Assembly (NCBI GenBank): GCA_020442725.1
Contig: JAGRJO010000003.1
Span: 1 to 37,183, forward strand
Reading direction: 5' to 3'
From: Lysobacterales bacterium
Lineage (GTDB): Bacteria > Pseudomonadota > Gammaproteobacteria > Xanthomonadales > Marinicellaceae
DNA: 37,183 nt
Positions 36,729-37,183 of the stretch are shown here, in pieces; position 1 is the first letter of the stretch, and the number at the start of each line of letters is the position of its first letter. The notes beneath the pieces were generated by a model, which had not been told where the DNA came from, searched no databases, and saw only the letters and a program-made list of their open reading frames with translations. Both the position numbers and the translations under genes were made by a program.

Positions 36729-37183
36729 ATGAATCAACCAGTAAAAAGAAGAGCCAGACCGGCAGTCGGTCCCAAATTAAAAATTTTATTGAAAATATTA
36801 TTTGTTGCATTTGCAATACTGGTAATCAATTCAATTTATCTTTCATTAATTACATTGACAGAATGGTTGAGTGGCAGAATTTTGCAAGACCAGATTTATT
36901 TATACATGTTTTTGTTGCATCTGGTTTTGGGTTTGCTGATTGTGATACCGGTCATTGTCTATGGCTGGATTCACATCAACAACACCTTTGATCGCCCTAA
37001 TAGAAGAGCGGTTAAGGCAGGATACGCACTTTTTGTTTTTGCCATTATTTTGTTGATTACCGGATTATTACTTACACGAGGACTACCGTTTTTTGAAGTT
37101 AAAAACATACAGGTAAGAAAAATCTTATACTGGCTGCATGCGATTGTTCCTTTATTAGTCATTTGGCTGTTTATCATGCATCG
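36729..37183 (+). CDS. Polytopic membrane protein, N-terminal part (truncated by window end)
   Basis: An open frame from ATG 36729, two bases after the preceding stop, reaches the window end (151 codons). It starts MNQPVKRRARPAVGPKLKIL, with a basic cytosolic N-terminus. Four hydrophobic helices follow: about 22-43, 58-80, 98-114 and 134-149. Histidines lie within helices (MFLLHLVLGL; YWLHAIVPLL; FIMH), which would suit b-type haem binding as in small cytochrome b domains. That reading is tentative. The rest of the protein lies beyond the window. Confidence 0.6.
   Translation, partial: MNQPVKRRARPAVGPKLKILLKILFVAFAILVINSIYLSLITLTEWLSGRILQDQIYLYMFLLHLVLGLLIVIPVIVYGWIHINNTFDRPNRRAVKAGYALFVFAIILLITGLLLTRGLPFFEVKNIQVRKILYWLHAIVPLLVIWLFIMH

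Overview
The window is a 37.2 kb piece of an AT-rich gammaproteobacterial chromosome. Housekeeping genes (purB, tldD, yggX, gluQ, the complete EF-P lysylation set, rpsP-rimM-trmD-rplS, rpmB-rpmG) have gammaproteobacterial lengths and motifs. A FimX-like protein, abundant secreted proteins, a form II RuBisCO cluster and C-termini of the type 'NDLIF(E/K)N' resemble Marinicella/Wenzhouxiangella-like marine gammaproteobacteria. That placement is an inference and was not tested by any search.

Layout. 1-312: right end of an IS4-family (DUF4372-type) insertion sequence with the start of its transposase, running off the left edge. 334-5810 (minus strand): roxA/ycfD ribosomal oxygenase, purB, gluQ and a FimX-like REC-PAS-GGDEF-EAL protein. 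5869-8534: epmB diverging from efp-epmA, a full EF-P beta-lysylation module closed by a terminator. 8550-8710: a small palindromic MITE-like element. 8720-10546 (minus): a monoheme cytochrome c and tldD. 10637-11063: yggX and tRNA-Phe(GAA) with a near-perfect sigma-70 promoter. 11284-12783: a secreted beta-helix protein whose N-terminus looks like the start of a REP-associated (RAYT) transposase, followed by RAYT/REP-like sequence. 12922-13535: a HicAB toxin-antitoxin pair. 13640-15247: a membrane-anchored Ser/Thr kinase. 15397-17844 (minus): a compact ribosomal run rpsP-rimM-trmD-rplS-rpmB-rpmG, in which L33 carries an unusual insertion. 18004-21815 (minus): lemA with a DUF2207 membrane protein, and a GntP-family permease. 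21992-24013: an OPT-family transporter. 24137-25868: two small secreted/fibre-like proteins. 25925-31449: cbbR diverging from cbbM-cbbQ-cbbO. 31671-37183: a TonB-C-terminal-domain protein, a nitrilase-superfamily hydrolase overlapping a large TPR/VCBS lipoprotein, and a truncated membrane protein.

How the genes work together. EpmB makes (R)-beta-lysine, EpmA attaches it to EF-P Lys34, and the modified EF-P relieves polyproline stalling. RoxA, RimM, TrmD, S16, L19, L28, L33 and GluQ all act on ribosome or tRNA maturation. CbbR is expected to control cbbM, while CbbQ (AAA+) and CbbO (von Willebrand A domain) form a RuBisCO activase. No phosphoribulokinase or carboxysome gene lies in the window, so the Calvin cycle must be completed elsewhere if it operates. 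The most unusual items are the RAYT-start/secreted-protein chimera, the shared C-terminal motif, the MITE, the L33 insertion, and the uncharacterised nitrilase-TPR/VCBS-membrane protein locus at the right end.
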